A stretch of 64,000 nt of DNA from Bacteroidetes bacterium HLUCCA01 (GTDB lineage Bacteria > Bacteroidota > Rhodothermia > Balneolales > HLUCCA01). Positions 1 through 9,769 of the stretch are shown one piece after another. Below the pieces are notes generated by a model that was not told the origin of the DNA, made no database searches, and worked only from the letters and a program-made list of their open reading frames with translations. The stretch is taken from assembly GCA_001314545.1 (NCBI GenBank), contig LIHN01000018.1, positions 124,001-188,000 of the forward strand, given 5' to 3'. The translations under genes were made by a program, and so were the position numbers. How positions within the stretch are numbered: the first letter of the stretch is position 1; the number at the start of each line of letters is the position of its first letter.

Positions 1-3000
1 CACATTTGCATTTACCTCCATACGTAACTTATCGTAGCGAACTCCTACCTGCGGGGCCTGATATCGATCTGCTCGCGCACCGAACTCCAGATATAAACTG
101 CTGCTGATATTGGTCGCACTCCTAAAATGCATGGCCGGTTCGGCCAGCCACCCTGTAATTTCATAGTTTCTTGGCGCAAGATCGGTGCTGCTTCGGTCAC
201 TTTCCTTCCATTCCATCCGCATTTGACCGGTAAGATCGCGGGTAAAACGATATCGTGATACAATGGCATAACGTTGCAGATACGACGTCTCGATACCTGC
301 TGACAATCGATTCAGCCGCTCAGATAGGCTGGCCGTTATTTCAGTATCAACCTCCCGCAGGTGCCGGAATAACTCCAGACGCTGATCCCAACGCAATGAA
401 CCCGCTATAGTGGCGGTTTCATTCCTCAGGCTTTCACCTCGAAGCAAATAGATACCTTCCTGATTCTGCGTTTCACTTTCTTCAGTCAAATTTATTTGAC
501 TTGAATAGCGAAGCCCGCGGAATACCGGTGCACTCCAGTAGGATTGTGGCTCCATTGTTATACTCCAACGCGCCTGTAGGGCGATTACGGGGATTAAATC
601 ATCGGAGGGTATCAGCTGCTGTATATACAAGCCTTCACCGGGCGTCTGTTCCGGGAAAAATTCATCTATCTGCGGGATGCCATCGTTGTTGAGGTCGACC
701 CATACATACTGACCGAACTCTGGACCAACTTCAAGGTATGTTTCCTGAAAAACAGACCGTACCTGTGTGGATGCGTCATACAAAAAACTGGTCTGCAACC
801 CACCATTAAGAATAGTTATGTCCTGTGAAGAACGAACAGATACGCCGGTTGCCCCCGATTCACCAGCTTCCGCAATGAAGAGCGGTGTGATTGTTTCCCT
901 TCGATATGCCAGCCTGTTATCTGATGACAGCCAGGTTCCCGACCGTAAACGTACGCTCAGCTCCGGCGCATGTGCCCTTGACGCTGGAATAATTGTGCCT
1001 GAATGCACCATAGATTCAGTTCGATAGGCATAACGAACACCGATTTGCCAGGTATCTTCTCCCGCCAGAAGAAGAGCCGGACTATGCTCAATAAACGAAA
1101 AACTGTCTCCCCGAAGCAGACCATTTCCGGTAACCGCTTTCCGGTATTCTGCTTCAAGCGTATACTCTGGTCGTAAGGTAGCACCCCCTAACGAAATCTG
1201 AATCCCGCTGTTGACATTGGCATTGTACCAGCTGGTTGTGCCCAACGAATCATGTTTTGACATTAGCTGACCTGCATCTGCACGAAAATCCCAGCGATCA
1301 AACAGCAGGATATTTGCATGAATATCATTGCGATGTCCGTTTTGCGCATCCCTGCTCAGGTGCTGGTAATGCCATCGTGCATCCATATTGTTGCCACGTT
1401 GAAGACCGAGCCCGGCCTGCAGCCGCATCTCGTCTGACGGGTTTACATCCACGATATCCCACTTTCGGTCAAACTCTACATCTCTGACCGGGTCAAAAAC
1501 AACAAAATCAGCAGACCTAAGTTCCAGATCAGCCCAGCTCCGCATTTGTACTTCTTCAGCTATTTCAAGGTCCCATTGCAGCCCTGTCTGAAGTTTCTGC
1601 GACGGATCCAATCCAGTAGTGCTATATCGGTTACGTTGCTGCTGACTTATACCCCACTGTGCAGAAAATGACAAGCCTTGAACTGGCCTGGCTATAGCCC
1701 GTAGTGCCAGAACCTGCTGCATTCCCGGCGGGCGTATGGATCGTATGGGTTCGTAGCTGCCTCTTCCCGGGCCGATCCACTCGTATATGATACCATTTAC
1801 CCCCTGACTGGACCTTCGGTAGCTTCCGTTACCATCACCAACCTGGGTAAACCGGACTCTGAAGTGCGATTGTGTATTCATCGGATCGTAACGGTATATA
1901 GTGTAGTTCGTCGAGGCAAGTACCGTATCTGTTCTTGTATAGAGAATGAAGGGCGAATCGGGTCTGTAGCCAACACTATCTACACCCGATACATTGATTT
2001 CTCCCTGGAAATTTCCTGCCTGTTGCAGCGTCTCAATTTCATCGGCCGTAAGTCCGGTAAAGTCGTCGAAGGTAATGTTGTCGGCCTGGCGTATAAACGT
2101 AGCCCCAAGCGATAGCCTGCCCCCCGCCAGAGCGCTGTAGTCTGTCTGCGCAGCGGTTATAGTACGGGTGAAACCACTGCCCAGATACTGATATTCCACC
2201 CGGATTCGGTGGGAATTTCGAAGTATCCGACGGTTGGTAAAATATAGTTCACCGATGCTGTAATCGATAATATAATCGTTCTCTTCCCCCCTGTCGAGCA
2301 GCTGTCCATCCAGATACACTTTTTCTGTTCCGGCAGCAATGGTAATGAAGGTTTCGCCCGACGTATTGGTTAATCGGTACGGCCCTTGAATTCCGGTCTG
2401 TCCGTTGAATTCCATGACACGGAATGTACCCGCAACAACAGCCAGTGTAGCGGAGGACTGTCCATTTTGTCCATGTCTGATACGTATATCTCCACCCTGG
2501 AGCCTTCGGCTGAGGTGCACAATGTTGCTCTTTGTGTAGGAAGCATCGATATCACCGAACTGCGCTTCGGTTTGCGGCGTTGTAATGCGTACATAAACCT
2601 GATCAAACGACCGCAAGTTTTGCGTTGTACCGTCCGGTTGAATAAAGGTGCTTCGGTCTGTCAGCGAGGCGGTTATGTAGACGTCTTCTCGGAGTCTGCC
2701 AGACAGGTCAAATCGCAGCCCGCTCTCAAGGCTGAGATCCTGATTGCTCCCTACGGCGATTCCTCTGGTTATACTTCCGCCCCCCTGCAATCCGGAGATG
2801 GTGCCTGATGGTACCGTGTTTTGGTAGGTAGCGGTCTCCCCCAGGCCGTCTTCTGCAGGAGTTGTGTGTACACGAAGCGGATAGCGGTGTTCACGGGGGA
2901 GTGGCAGTGGACGGTAGCTCCAGGTTACGTTAATCTCCCGGGGTTCAGGTGACCATGCAGCAGGCCATGTTATGGTTAAAGTTCCGGTTTTCTCATTAAA

Positions 3001-3309
3001 CCGGTAGTAAACGGATGGCAAAAGCTCCTGTTGATGGCGTACCGTAATGGATTCAGGTACAGTCAGCCAGTCCAGTTGAAGTACCGTCTCACCGGGTTGA
3101 GCAACAATCGTCCTACGGTTTCGGGGAAGAAAAACGACGGGGGCGGAGTGTACCGTATCGATGTGCGTTAACGTATAGTCGTACTCTGTCGCGTGAGTCT
3201 TTTCCGCCGCTGTATAGATTCGGGGAATAGTATTCACGTAACGACCCGATTCCTGTGAAGACATCAGATTCAGTATCATCACAATAAATACGAGACTCAA
3301 TGCAGGCAT
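1..3309 (-). CDS. Very large surface/outer-membrane protein, C-terminus cut by window edge
   Basis: An uninterrupted minus-strand frame of 1,103 codons runs from an ATG at 3309 off the left edge, so the 3' end is missing. The N-terminus (MPALSLVFIVMILNLMSSQ) looks like a secretion signal. Around residues 345-375 is a segment (VYLDGQLLDRGEENDYIIDY, then FTNRRIL and IRVEYQY) of the kind repeated in SprA-like and other giant Bacteroidota surface proteins. Later residues show alternating polar and aromatic strands typical of outer-membrane beta-barrels, and a calcium-loop-like DLNNDGIPQIDEF motif lies near residue 885. I infer an exported, probably outer-membrane protein. The exact family is not certain and no enzymatic motif was seen. 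The start has no clear ribosome binding site. Confidence 0.72.
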   Translation of the reverse strand, partial: MPALSLVFIVMILNLMSSQESGRYVNTIPRIYTAAEKTHATEYDYTLTHIDTVHSAPVVFLPRNRRTIVAQPGETVLQLDWLTVPESITVRHQQELLPSVYYRFNEKTGTLTITWPAAWSPEPREINVTWSYRPLPLPREHRYPLRVHTTPAEDGLGETATYQNTVPSGTISGLQGGGSITRGIAVGSNQDLSLESGLRFDLSGRLREDVYITASLTDRSTFIQPDGTTQNLRSFDQVYVRITTPQTEAQFGDIDASYTKSNIVHLSRRLQGGDIRIRHGQNGQSSATLAVVAGTFRVMEFNGQTGIQGPYRLTNTSGETFITIAAGTEKVYLDGQLLDRGEENDYIIDYSIGELYFTNRRILRNSHRIRVEYQYLGSGFTRTITAAQTDYSALAGGRLSLGATFIRQADNITFDDFTGLTADEIETLQQAGNFQGEINVSGVDSVGYRPDSPFILYTRTDTVLASTNYTIYRYDPMNTQSHFRVRFTQVGDGNGSYRRSSQGVNGIIYEWIGPGRGSYEPIRSIRPPGMQQVLALRAIARPVQGLSFSAQWGISQQQRNRYSTTGLDPSQKLQTGLQWDLEIAEEVQMRSWADLELRSADFVVFDPVRDVEFDRKWDIVDVNPSDEMRLQAGLGLQRGNNMDARWHYQHLSRDAQNGHRNDIHANILLFDRWDFRADAGQLMSKHDSLGTTSWYNANVNSGIQISLGGATLRPEYTLEAEYRKAVTGNGLLRGDSFSFIEHSPALLLAGEDTWQIGVRYAYRTESMVHSGTIIPASRAHAPELSVRLRSGTWLSSDNRLAYRRETITPLFIAEAGESGATGVSVRSSQDITILNGGLQTSFLYDASTQVRSVFQETYLEVGPEFGQYVWVDLNNDGIPQIDEFFPEQTPGEGLYIQQLIPSDDLIPVIALQARWSITMEPQSYWSAPVFRGLRYSSQINLTEESETQNQEGIYLLRGESLRNETATIAGSLRWDQRLELFRHLREVDTEITASLSERLNRLSAGIETSYLQRYAIVSRYRFTRDLTGQMRMEWKESDRSSTDLAPRNYEITGWLAEPAMHFRSATNISSSLYLEFGARADRYQAPQVGVRYDKLRMEVNANV

Positions 3310-3367
3310 GGGTAAGCGTTCTCAGTGCTGAAACGGGACCGACGTAGCCTGTGTGCGATTAACAGGC

Positions 3368-3402
3368 AAAAAAAAAGGAGACCAAATAGCTTTGGTCTCC
3401 TT
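3368..3402 (-). terminator. Rho-independent terminator of rpsF-rpsR-rplI
   Basis: A 10-bp perfect stem (GGAGACCAAA / TTTGGTCTCC) with a TAGC loop is followed, on the minus strand, by nine T residues. It lies 24 bases beyond the rplI stop and closes the ribosomal protein operon before the surface-protein gene. Confidence 0.9.
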
Positions 3403-3425
3403 GAAATGTACTTAAAAACGAGGAT

Positions 3426-3872
3426 TTACTTCTCGTCTTTGACTACCCACACTTTAACATCGGCTTTAATTTCGCCTTGTATGTGTACGCTGGCTGTGTA
3501 CTCGCCCAGTGCCTTGACGTCATCAATACTGATTTTCTTACGATCAATATCGAAACCTTTGTCGGTCAGGGCATCAGCAATGTTCTGGTTGGTTACAGTA
3601 CCAAAAATCTTTCCGTCTTCGCCTGCTGTGACACTTACTGTGACAGATACCGCGGATAGCTTCTCAGCAAGTTCTTTGGCCACAGCCAGTTTTGCCTCAC
3701 GTTTTTTAGAAGCCTGCTTGAGCTCCTCTTCGGCAGCCTTCATTGCTCCTTTGCTGGCAACTACTGCCAATCCCTGAGGAATCAGATAGTTTCTACCGTA
3801 ACCGTCCTTGACAGTGACGATTTCTCCGGCTTCGCCAAGATTTTCTACATCTTGCTTCAATACTAATTTCAT
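3426..3872 (-). CDS. rplI: 50S ribosomal protein L9
   Basis: This 148-residue protein matches L9, which binds 23S rRNA at the base of the L1 stalk. It shows the N-terminal KLVLKQDVENLGEAGEIVTV strand region, the conserved DGYGRNYLIPQGLA motif, a long connecting helix (residues about 45-75) and the C-terminal domain ending in VWVVKDEK. The ATG at 3872 is chosen because an AGGAGA ribosome binding site lies 8 bases upstream; a TTG six bases earlier would crowd that site. It is the last gene of rpsF-rpsR-rplI, 15 bases after rpsR, and is followed by a strong terminator. Confidence 0.97.
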   Translation of the reverse strand: MKLVLKQDVENLGEAGEIVTVKDGYGRNYLIPQGLAVVASKGAMKAAEEELKQASKKREAKLAVAKELAEKLSAVSVTVSVTAGEDGKIFGTVTNQNIADALTDKGFDIDRKKISIDDVKALGEYTASVHIQGEIKADVKVWVVKDEK

Positions 3873-3887
3873 AGTCAAATTCTCCTG

Positions 3888-4139
3888 TTATCTGTAGTTT
3901 TCAGCAACGAACGGAAGCAGGGCGAGATGCCGTGCACGCTTAACGGCAGTAGCGAGCTGACGCTGAAATTTTGCGCTTGTTCCGGTTACACGACGCGGGA
4001 GAATTTTACCCTGATCGTTAATGAATTTCCTCAGAACATCTACGTTCTTATAGTCAATGTAGATAAAACCGGATTTGGTGAAGAGACACTCTTTGTCCCG
4101 GATTTTACCTTTTTTGGGGTGTTGTGGATTTTTTAGCAT
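3888..4139 (-). CDS. rpsR: 30S ribosomal protein S18
   Basis: The 83-residue basic protein carries the S18 core: [20 protein letters not shown], then [30 protein letters not shown]18 pairs with S6 on the platform of the 30S subunit. It sits between rpsF (30-base gap) and rplI. No ssb gene lies between rpsF and rpsR, unlike in Firmicutes; that compact order is usual in Bacteroidota. The ATG at 4139 gives the expected length. Confidence 0.97.
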   Translation of the reverse strand: MLKNPQHPKKGKIRDKECLFTKSGFIYIDYKNVDVLRKFINDQGKILPRRVTGTSAKFQRQLATAVKRARHLALLPFVAENYR

Positions 4140-4169
4140 AATACTGTTCCTTTAGGTTCTGCAGATCAA

Positions 4170-4541
4170 TTACTGTTTGTCTTCTTCAGTGCGCTCACGA
4201 AGTACAGGCGTCTCGCCTTTTTTCTGTAATTCGCGGTATTGCAGCATTTTATTGTCGTAACGGATATTCAGATACCGCATTACATTGTCATCAATCTGCA
4301 TGGCACGCTCCAATTTGGCAATGAGCTCACCGGGGGCACTGTAGTACGCATTCACATAGTAACCCGTAGCTTTCCGGTCAATTTCATACTCAAGGCTTTG
4401 AATACCCCATTCGGCAATCTCATCTATTTCAGCGCCGTTTGCGGTCAGGAAGTCGGTGAATTTGCTCACCGTAGCTTTGATCTGCTCTTCATCCTGAACA
4501 GCGTTAACGATGTACGTTAACTCATAGTAGTTTTTTTTCAT
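4170..4541 (-). CDS. rpsF: 30S ribosomal protein S6
   Basis: The 123-residue protein begins MKKNYYELTYIVNAVQDEEQ and contains the S6 signature with YEIDRKATGYYVNAYYSAPG and the MQIDDNVMRYLNIRYD strand. S6 is the partner of S18 in the 30S platform. The C-terminal tail is short and charged. It is the first gene of the S6-S18-L9 operon, with AGGAG only two bases before the ATG, unusually close for a ribosome binding site. A stem-loop lies in the presumed leader 28 bases upstream of the start. Confidence 0.97.
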   Translation of the reverse strand: MKKNYYELTYIVNAVQDEEQIKATVSKFTDFLTANGAEIDEIAEWGIQSLEYEIDRKATGYYVNAYYSAPGELIAKLERAMQIDDNVMRYLNIRYDNKMLQYRELQKKGETPVLRERTEEDKQ

Positions 4542-4568
4542 ATCTCCTGCGGATGTTAATGATTAACA

Positions 4569-4589
4569 GTCGATGGTGATTCCATCAAC
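4569..4589 (-). promoter_or_regulatory. Stem-loop in the rpsF leader
   Basis: On the minus strand GTTGATGG and CCATCGAC form an 8-bp stem (one G-T pair) with loop AATCA, between nuoN and rpsF. S6 operons are often autoregulated through leader structures bound by S6:S18. Whether this hairpin serves that purpose is inference. Confidence 0.35.
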
Positions 4590-4660
4590 AGGGTCGCACA
4601 AGATACGAAATAACCAGCTCTGTTTGAAATTATAATTGAAGGACGTCCGGCTGACTGAGG

Positions 4661-6076
4661 CTAAAATGCTGCCAGAATATCCGCAACGGTCCAGGGCATC
4701 ACTCCCAATACTACGGTGAGTAGGGCAAGAAAACCTAGTGCGAGGGTATAGACGGTACCCACCGGTGCAAGCTGAATGTCTGTTGCTGGCGTTTTCATAT
4801 ACATAAAAACCATCACTCTGAGGTAATAGAAGGCAGCGGCTGCACTTGTAAGTACCCCAATAATCGCCAGAAGGATGAGCTGCGATTGCACTGCGGCGGC
4901 AAATACAAGATATTTTCCTGCGAAACCGAGCATTGGAGGAATTCCAGCAAGGGAGAAAAGAAAAATGGTGAGCAATACGCCCATCAATGGTTGCTTATAG
5001 CCAAGTCCGGCATAGTTGTCGAGTTCGGTCAGGTCCAGATCACGGTAACGTTCAAAGTACGCGATAACACCAAAAGCCCCGATATTCATAATCGTGTATG
5101 CAAACAGGTAAAACTGTACAGCTGAATACCCCTCCAGTGTTCCTGCAGATAGTCCAACCAGCGCATATCCGGCGTGTGCGATGGATGAGTAGGCAAGCAT
5201 CCGCTTTACATTGGTCTGTACGAGTGCAATCACATTTCCAAAGACCATGGTAAGTACTGCAATCACCTGCATGACTTCCGACCATTGAACATGGCTGCTT
5301 TCAAGTGCCCTGCTCAGAATCATCATCAGTGAGAAAAACCCGGCAGTTTTAGCAGCCGTTGCCATGTAGCCGGTTATCGGGGTGGGTGAACCCTGATAAA
5401 CATCGGGCGTCCACATATGAAACGGTACCGCTGAAATCTTAAAAAAGAAACCTGTAAGCAGCAAGGCAGTACCAGCCCAGTAGATGAGTCCTTTATCGGT
5501 CACCGCAGCTATAGCTTCGAGCGATGTGGAACCGGCTGCCCCATACAGCAATGCAATTCCGTACAGGAAAAATCCTGTAGAGAAAGCTCCGAGCAAGAAA
5601 TACTTGAGTGCGGCTTCTATGCTGCGTTTATCTGATTTGACCGATCCGGCAAGTACGTACAGCGCAACGGACATGGTCTCCAGCCCAATGAATATCGTTA
5701 CCAGATTGGTAGAGGTAGCCAGCACAATCATACCCGTCGTAGCGAAGAGTATGATGGCATATATTTCAGAGAAATACTCGCCGGCCTTCTCAAAATAATC
5801 ATGGCACAGCAACAGCGTAAACAACGTTCCAAGCAAAATAATGAATGTTCCAAAAGCCGCCATACCACCCACTGCAGCCATCCCACCAAATACATATCCA
5901 GCTTCCGCAAACAAATCTGCCCCCGCCCTGATCAACGCCACCGCAACAAGGAATACAGAAGTCCATAACACCGTCTGATGATTGGCCTGGAATGCAGACA
6001 GCATCATGACTGCAAGACCGGCGATGGCAACAATTACAGCCGGCAGATAGAGATAAATATCGTGAAGAAGTTCCAT
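4661..6076 (-). CDS. nuoN: NADH-quinone oxidoreductase subunit N
   Basis: A 471-residue polytopic membrane protein of the Mrp-antiporter-like family in the proton-pumping membrane arm of complex I. Seen motifs include GLETMSVALYVLAG in an early helix and the core FHMWTPDVYQGSPTPITGYM followed by KTAGFF, which hold the conserved Glu and Lys residues of the proton channel. The length is normal. It is last in nuoJKLMN, 18 bases after nuoM, and about 120 bases before rpsF in the same direction with no obvious terminator between them. Confidence 0.95.
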   Translation of the reverse strand: MELLHDIYLYLPAVIVAIAGLAVMMLSAFQANHQTVLWTSVFLVAVALIRAGADLFAEAGYVFGGMAAVGGMAAFGTFIILLGTLFTLLLCHDYFEKAGEYFSEIYAIILFATTGMIVLATSTNLVTIFIGLETMSVALYVLAGSVKSDKRSIEAALKYFLLGAFSTGFFLYGIALLYGAAGSTSLEAIAAVTDKGLIYWAGTALLLTGFFFKISAVPFHMWTPDVYQGSPTPITGYMATAAKTAGFFSLMMILSRALESSHVQWSEVMQVIAVLTMVFGNVIALVQTNVKRMLAYSSIAHAGYALVGLSAGTLEGYSAVQFYLFAYTIMNIGAFGVIAYFERYRDLDLTELDNYAGLGYKQPLMGVLLTIFLFSLAGIPPMLGFAGKYLVFAAAVQSQLILLAIIGVLTSAAAAFYYLRVMVFMYMKTPATDIQLAPVGTVYTLALGFLALLTVVLGVMPWTVADILAAF

Positions 6077-6094
6077 GAATTGTATTTTCTGAAA

Positions 6095-7696
6095 TTAATC
6101 GATTGTTACGGCAACTTCGTGCGTCACATCATAAAAGGAAACGGCCCACTGCGGTAATTGCTCATGACGTTCAGAAACTCTGACTGTAGTTGCCTTTTGC
6201 ATCGACTGATCAAGTAATTTTTCCACCTGCACCTCCGAAAATGACGTAAAATAGCTCGGATAAACCCCAATCCAGACAATAAATACCATAACCGGAATCA
6301 ATAATCCAATTTCCCGGGCATTCAAATCAACCAGTTTCTTATTCGCTTCGTTGGTTACGGGTCCGAACATCACACGTTGAAACATCCAAAGCATGTAAAC
6401 TGCCGCAAGTATCACTCCACTGGTTGCTATTACACCAAACCAGATGTTGTCAAGTACCTCCGAATTGAATGCGCCCATGAGTATCAGAAACTCACCCACA
6501 AATCCGTTAAGGCCGGGTAATCCGATGGACGAGAAGGTGGCAATCATAAACATGACGGCAAATACAGGCATAATTCCGGCCAGGCCACCAAATTCGGAAA
6601 TCATGCGGGTGTGACGTCGATCGTAAATCATACCTACAATCAGGAAGAGCGCCCCAGTAGACAGACCGTGATTGATGTTCTGTATTATTGCACCTTGTAC
6701 GGCTGTCGTGTTCAGCGCAAAGATACCAAGCACCACAAACCCCAGGTGACTGACCGAGGAGTATGCCACCAGCTTTTTTACATCCTTTTGGACCATTGCA
6801 ACCAGCGCACCATAGATTATTCCAATAACTGCGAGGGCTGCTATGTAGGGAGCAAATGCAATCACTGCGTTAGGAAAGATGGGTAATGCAAACCGAATCA
6901 GGCCATAGGTACCCATTTTCAGCATAATGGCTGCAAGTACCACCGATCCGGCCGTAGGTGCCTCCGTATGCGCATACGGCAACCAGGTATGAAATGGAAA
7001 CAATGGCACCTTGATACAGAAGGCCAGCGCGAATGCCAGGAACATGTACGTCTGCTCTACCAGTCCGATCTGATATTCCGGACCCGAGATAGTTCGCCAG
7101 TCGGAAGTGAATACACCACCATTGATGGCATCTCCGGCGTGAAAACCAAGATAAAGCAGGGCAACCAGCATGATGAGTGAGCCTACCAAGGTATAAATAA
7201 AGAACTTTACCGTTGCTTCTACCCTGCCTGAACCACCCCAGATACCAATAAGGAAGTACATCGGGATAAGCGTTAACTCAAAAAAGATGTAGAAAACAAC
7301 CATGTCCAGGGAAGCAAAAACACCAAGAGAGCCGGTTTGCAGAATGAGCAGCATCGAGTAGAAACCGGCAAGGTGCTTTTTAACTGAATCCCACGCAGAC
7401 AGAACTACGATGGGTCCCATGAACGTAGTCAGCATAAAAAGGAGCAGGCTCAGACCATCCAGTCCTACGATGTATTTTATGTCCAGTCCGCCGATCAGAG
7501 AATCACTTTCACTGACGAATTGAGCCATGTGGGATGCAGATGTATCAAAAGCCAGCATCAACGGCACCGACAGGGCGAGCGTTGCTAAGGTAAATGCCAG
7601 TGCGATCCACTTAATCATGGCGTCATGGCGCATCGCCAGTATAACGGCAACTCCCAGCAGCGGAAGGTAAATGGTGAGATTGAGTAGTAATTCCAT
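6095..7696 (-). CDS. nuoM: NADH-quinone oxidoreductase subunit M
   Basis: This 533-residue integral membrane subunit is antiporter-like and pumps protons in complex I. Diagnostic stretches are FELTLIPMYFLIGIWGG (conserved Glu), HTWLPYAHTEAPTAGSVVLA and KMGTYGLIRF, and KLVAYSSVSHLGFV. About fourteen hydrophobic segments are visible. The C-terminus has a longer soluble tail than many homologues (ending in HEVAVTID). It is 14 bases downstream of nuoL, so translation is probably coupled. Confidence 0.95.
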   Translation of the reverse strand: MELLLNLTIYLPLLGVAVILAMRHDAMIKWIALAFTLATLALSVPLMLAFDTSASHMAQFVSESDSLIGGLDIKYIVGLDGLSLLLFMLTTFMGPIVVLSAWDSVKKHLAGFYSMLLILQTGSLGVFASLDMVVFYIFFELTLIPMYFLIGIWGGSGRVEATVKFFIYTLVGSLIMLVALLYLGFHAGDAINGGVFTSDWRTISGPEYQIGLVEQTYMFLAFALAFCIKVPLFPFHTWLPYAHTEAPTAGSVVLAAIMLKMGTYGLIRFALPIFPNAVIAFAPYIAALAVIGIIYGALVAMVQKDVKKLVAYSSVSHLGFVVLGIFALNTTAVQGAIIQNINHGLSTGALFLIVGMIYDRRHTRMISEFGGLAGIMPVFAVMFMIATFSSIGLPGLNGFVGEFLILMGAFNSEVLDNIWFGVIATSGVILAAVYMLWMFQRVMFGPVTNEANKKLVDLNAREIGLLIPVMVFIVWIGVYPSYFTSFSEVQVEKLLDQSMQKATTVRVSERHEQLPQWAVSFYDVTHEVAVTID

Positions 7697-7710
7697 TAGT
7701 TATTTTCGAA

Positions 7711-9732
7711 TTATCCGAACAGTAACATTGTGACTACGAGAATGGTACCAAGTACCAGGGCAATGGCATAGCTCTGCGTAACGCCTGTTTGTACATACCT
7801 GAACAGACTGCCGGCAAATCGCACGGTTCCGGCGGTCAGGTTAACCAGACCATCAATTACTTTGATGTCAAAAACAGCGAGCACTTTGTCCGACAACCTG
7901 ACAATAGGGTTTGAGATATAGCCCTCATAAAATTCATCAAAGCGGTACTTGTCGGCCCAGATAGCATACAGTCCGCCGAACATAGCCGTGACGCGGGCAT
8001 CAGAGGCTTCGGCATTGTCATGGGCATACATTCTGTACGCCATATAGCTGGCAGCTCCAGCAACAACAACCGATAGTCCAAGAATCATCCATTTTATCCC
8101 TTTTGCCAGCACCAGGTCAAACTCGGATGCTACTCCGATAAGCCATCCGTGCAGCCAGTTCACATGAGCCGGGGTTCCGGTAAATGTTTCTACGATAAAA
8201 TCAGGAAAACCCATAAATCCGCCAACGATCGACAGCACTGCAAGAACCCAGAGCGGGGCAGTCATACTGAACGGGCTTTCGTGCAGGTATTTCTCACTGC
8301 CTTTTGCTTCAGCAAATTTTTCAGGCAGTTTAAATCGACCGTGGAAGGTGGTGAAGGTAAGCCTGAACATGTAGAATGCAGTCATAAATGCCGTTACTAC
8401 AGCCAGTCCCCACAAAATGTAATAAACCGGCTGAGCGGCCACTACGCCGGCATTTACAGTCATGGCCAGGATTTCATCCTTGGAGAAGAATCCGGCCAGT
8501 GGGGGAATGCCCGCTATGGCAATGGTGGCAATCAGAAATGTTTTGTAGGTATGCGGCATGAACTTTTTGAGTCCGCCCATGAAGCGCATATCCTGCGGGT
8601 CAAAGTGTACATGTTTGCCATCATGATCAAGTTTGTGTTCAACGCCATGCATGGCATGAATCACAGAACCCGATCCAAGAAACAAACAGGCCTTGAAAAA
8701 TGCATGGGTAACCACATGAAACATGGCCGCGATAAATGCACCGCTTCCCAGGGCCAGAAACATAAATCCGAGTTGGGAAACCGTAGAATAAGCCAGTACC
8801 CGTTTGATATCGTGTTGGGTAAGGGCTATGGTTGCGGCAATGAACGCGGTGAGGGCACCGATAACTGCTACAATGAGCATGGCGGTTGGGGCCATAACGT
8901 ACAGGGCCGACATCCGGGTAATCAGATAAATTCCCGAAGTAACCATGGTGGCAGCATGGATCAGCGCTGATACAGGGGTAGGACCGGCCATAGCGTCTGG
9001 CAACCATACGAATAACGGAATCTGGGCCGATTTACCGGTTGCACCGATGAACATGAGCAGAGCAATCCAGAATGCGGCATCATCCGGTATCATGTGTAAT
9101 GATGCAAATATGACGTCAAAATCAATACTTCCAACGAAATGAAACACCAGAAACATCCCAATAAGAAAAGCAAAATCCCCAATTCGGTTATAAACAAAGG
9201 CTTTCTTAGCAGCCGATGACTTTGCCATATCGCTGTACCAGAATCCGATGAGCAGGTACGAGCTTACCCCTACACCCTCCCAACCCAGAAAGAGCAGCAG
9301 AAGGTTGTTGGCCATCACCAGGTTCATCATGGCAAAAATGAACAAATTCAGATAGGCAAAAAACTTCCAGTATCCCTCATCGTCATTCATATACCCCATT
9401 GAGTAGATATGGATGAGTGAACCCACACCGGTTACGACCAGGGCCATGATAATAGACAGCTGGTCGACCCTCCAGGCAATATCAGAAGTAAAAGTACCCG
9501 CCTGAATCCAGGTAAATAACCGGTAAACATCGGCCGGAGCATCCGCACTCAGACCTGTGAACAGGAGCACCGAAATAAAAAACGGAACAGCTACACTGAC
9601 AATGGCTATCAGCGCTATCAACGTTTTTTGCTTCCGCCAGGCCGCTGAACTGAGTCCCATAATTCCGTTTACGAGGAAACCCAACAGGGGAAGGCCTATC
9701 AGAAAAGGAACTAAATCAAGGTATGGATTCAT
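7711..9732 (-). CDS. nuoL: NADH-quinone oxidoreductase subunit L
   Basis: This is the largest antiporter-like complex I subunit (673 residues). It contains the oxidored_q1_N region, the WEGVGVSSYLLIGFWYSD signature, and the core FVWLPDAMAGPTPVSALIHA with VTSGIYLITR, and the RVLAYSTVSQLGFMFLALG helix. The C-terminal portion carries the lateral amphipathic helix that in NuoL reaches along NuoM and NuoN. The gene follows nuoK by 37 bases. Electron-input subunits nuoA-I are absent from the window. Confidence 0.96.
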   Translation of the reverse strand: MNPYLDLVPFLIGLPLLGFLVNGIMGLSSAAWRKQKTLIALIAIVSVAVPFFISVLLFTGLSADAPADVYRLFTWIQAGTFTSDIAWRVDQLSIIMALVVTGVGSLIHIYSMGYMNDDEGYWKFFAYLNLFIFAMMNLVMANNLLLLFLGWEGVGVSSYLLIGFWYSDMAKSSAAKKAFVYNRIGDFAFLIGMFLVFHFVGSIDFDVIFASLHMIPDDAAFWIALLMFIGATGKSAQIPLFVWLPDAMAGPTPVSALIHAATMVTSGIYLITRMSALYVMAPTAMLIVAVIGALTAFIAATIALTQHDIKRVLAYSTVSQLGFMFLALGSGAFIAAMFHVVTHAFFKACLFLGSGSVIHAMHGVEHKLDHDGKHVHFDPQDMRFMGGLKKFMPHTYKTFLIATIAIAGIPPLAGFFSKDEILAMTVNAGVVAAQPVYYILWGLAVVTAFMTAFYMFRLTFTTFHGRFKLPEKFAEAKGSEKYLHESPFSMTAPLWVLAVLSIVGGFMGFPDFIVETFTGTPAHVNWLHGWLIGVASEFDLVLAKGIKWMILGLSVVVAGAASYMAYRMYAHDNAEASDARVTAMFGGLYAIWADKYRFDEFYEGYISNPIVRLSDKVLAVFDIKVIDGLVNLTAGTVRFAGSLFRYVQTGVTQSYAIALVLGTILVVTMLLFG

Positions 9733-9769
9733 GAATTACAGTATTAGCTGTGCAAATCGGCCGGATTGT

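Noticed and set aside
2386-2808. Plus-strand frame of 140 codons near the left edge
   Set aside because: It is antisense to the continuous 1,103-codon surface-protein frame.
8149-8970. Plus-strand open frame of 273 codons
   Set aside because: It lies wholly antisense to nuoL, whose motifs are complete; the product is rich in H, Q, K and N with no domain, typical of an antisense shadow.
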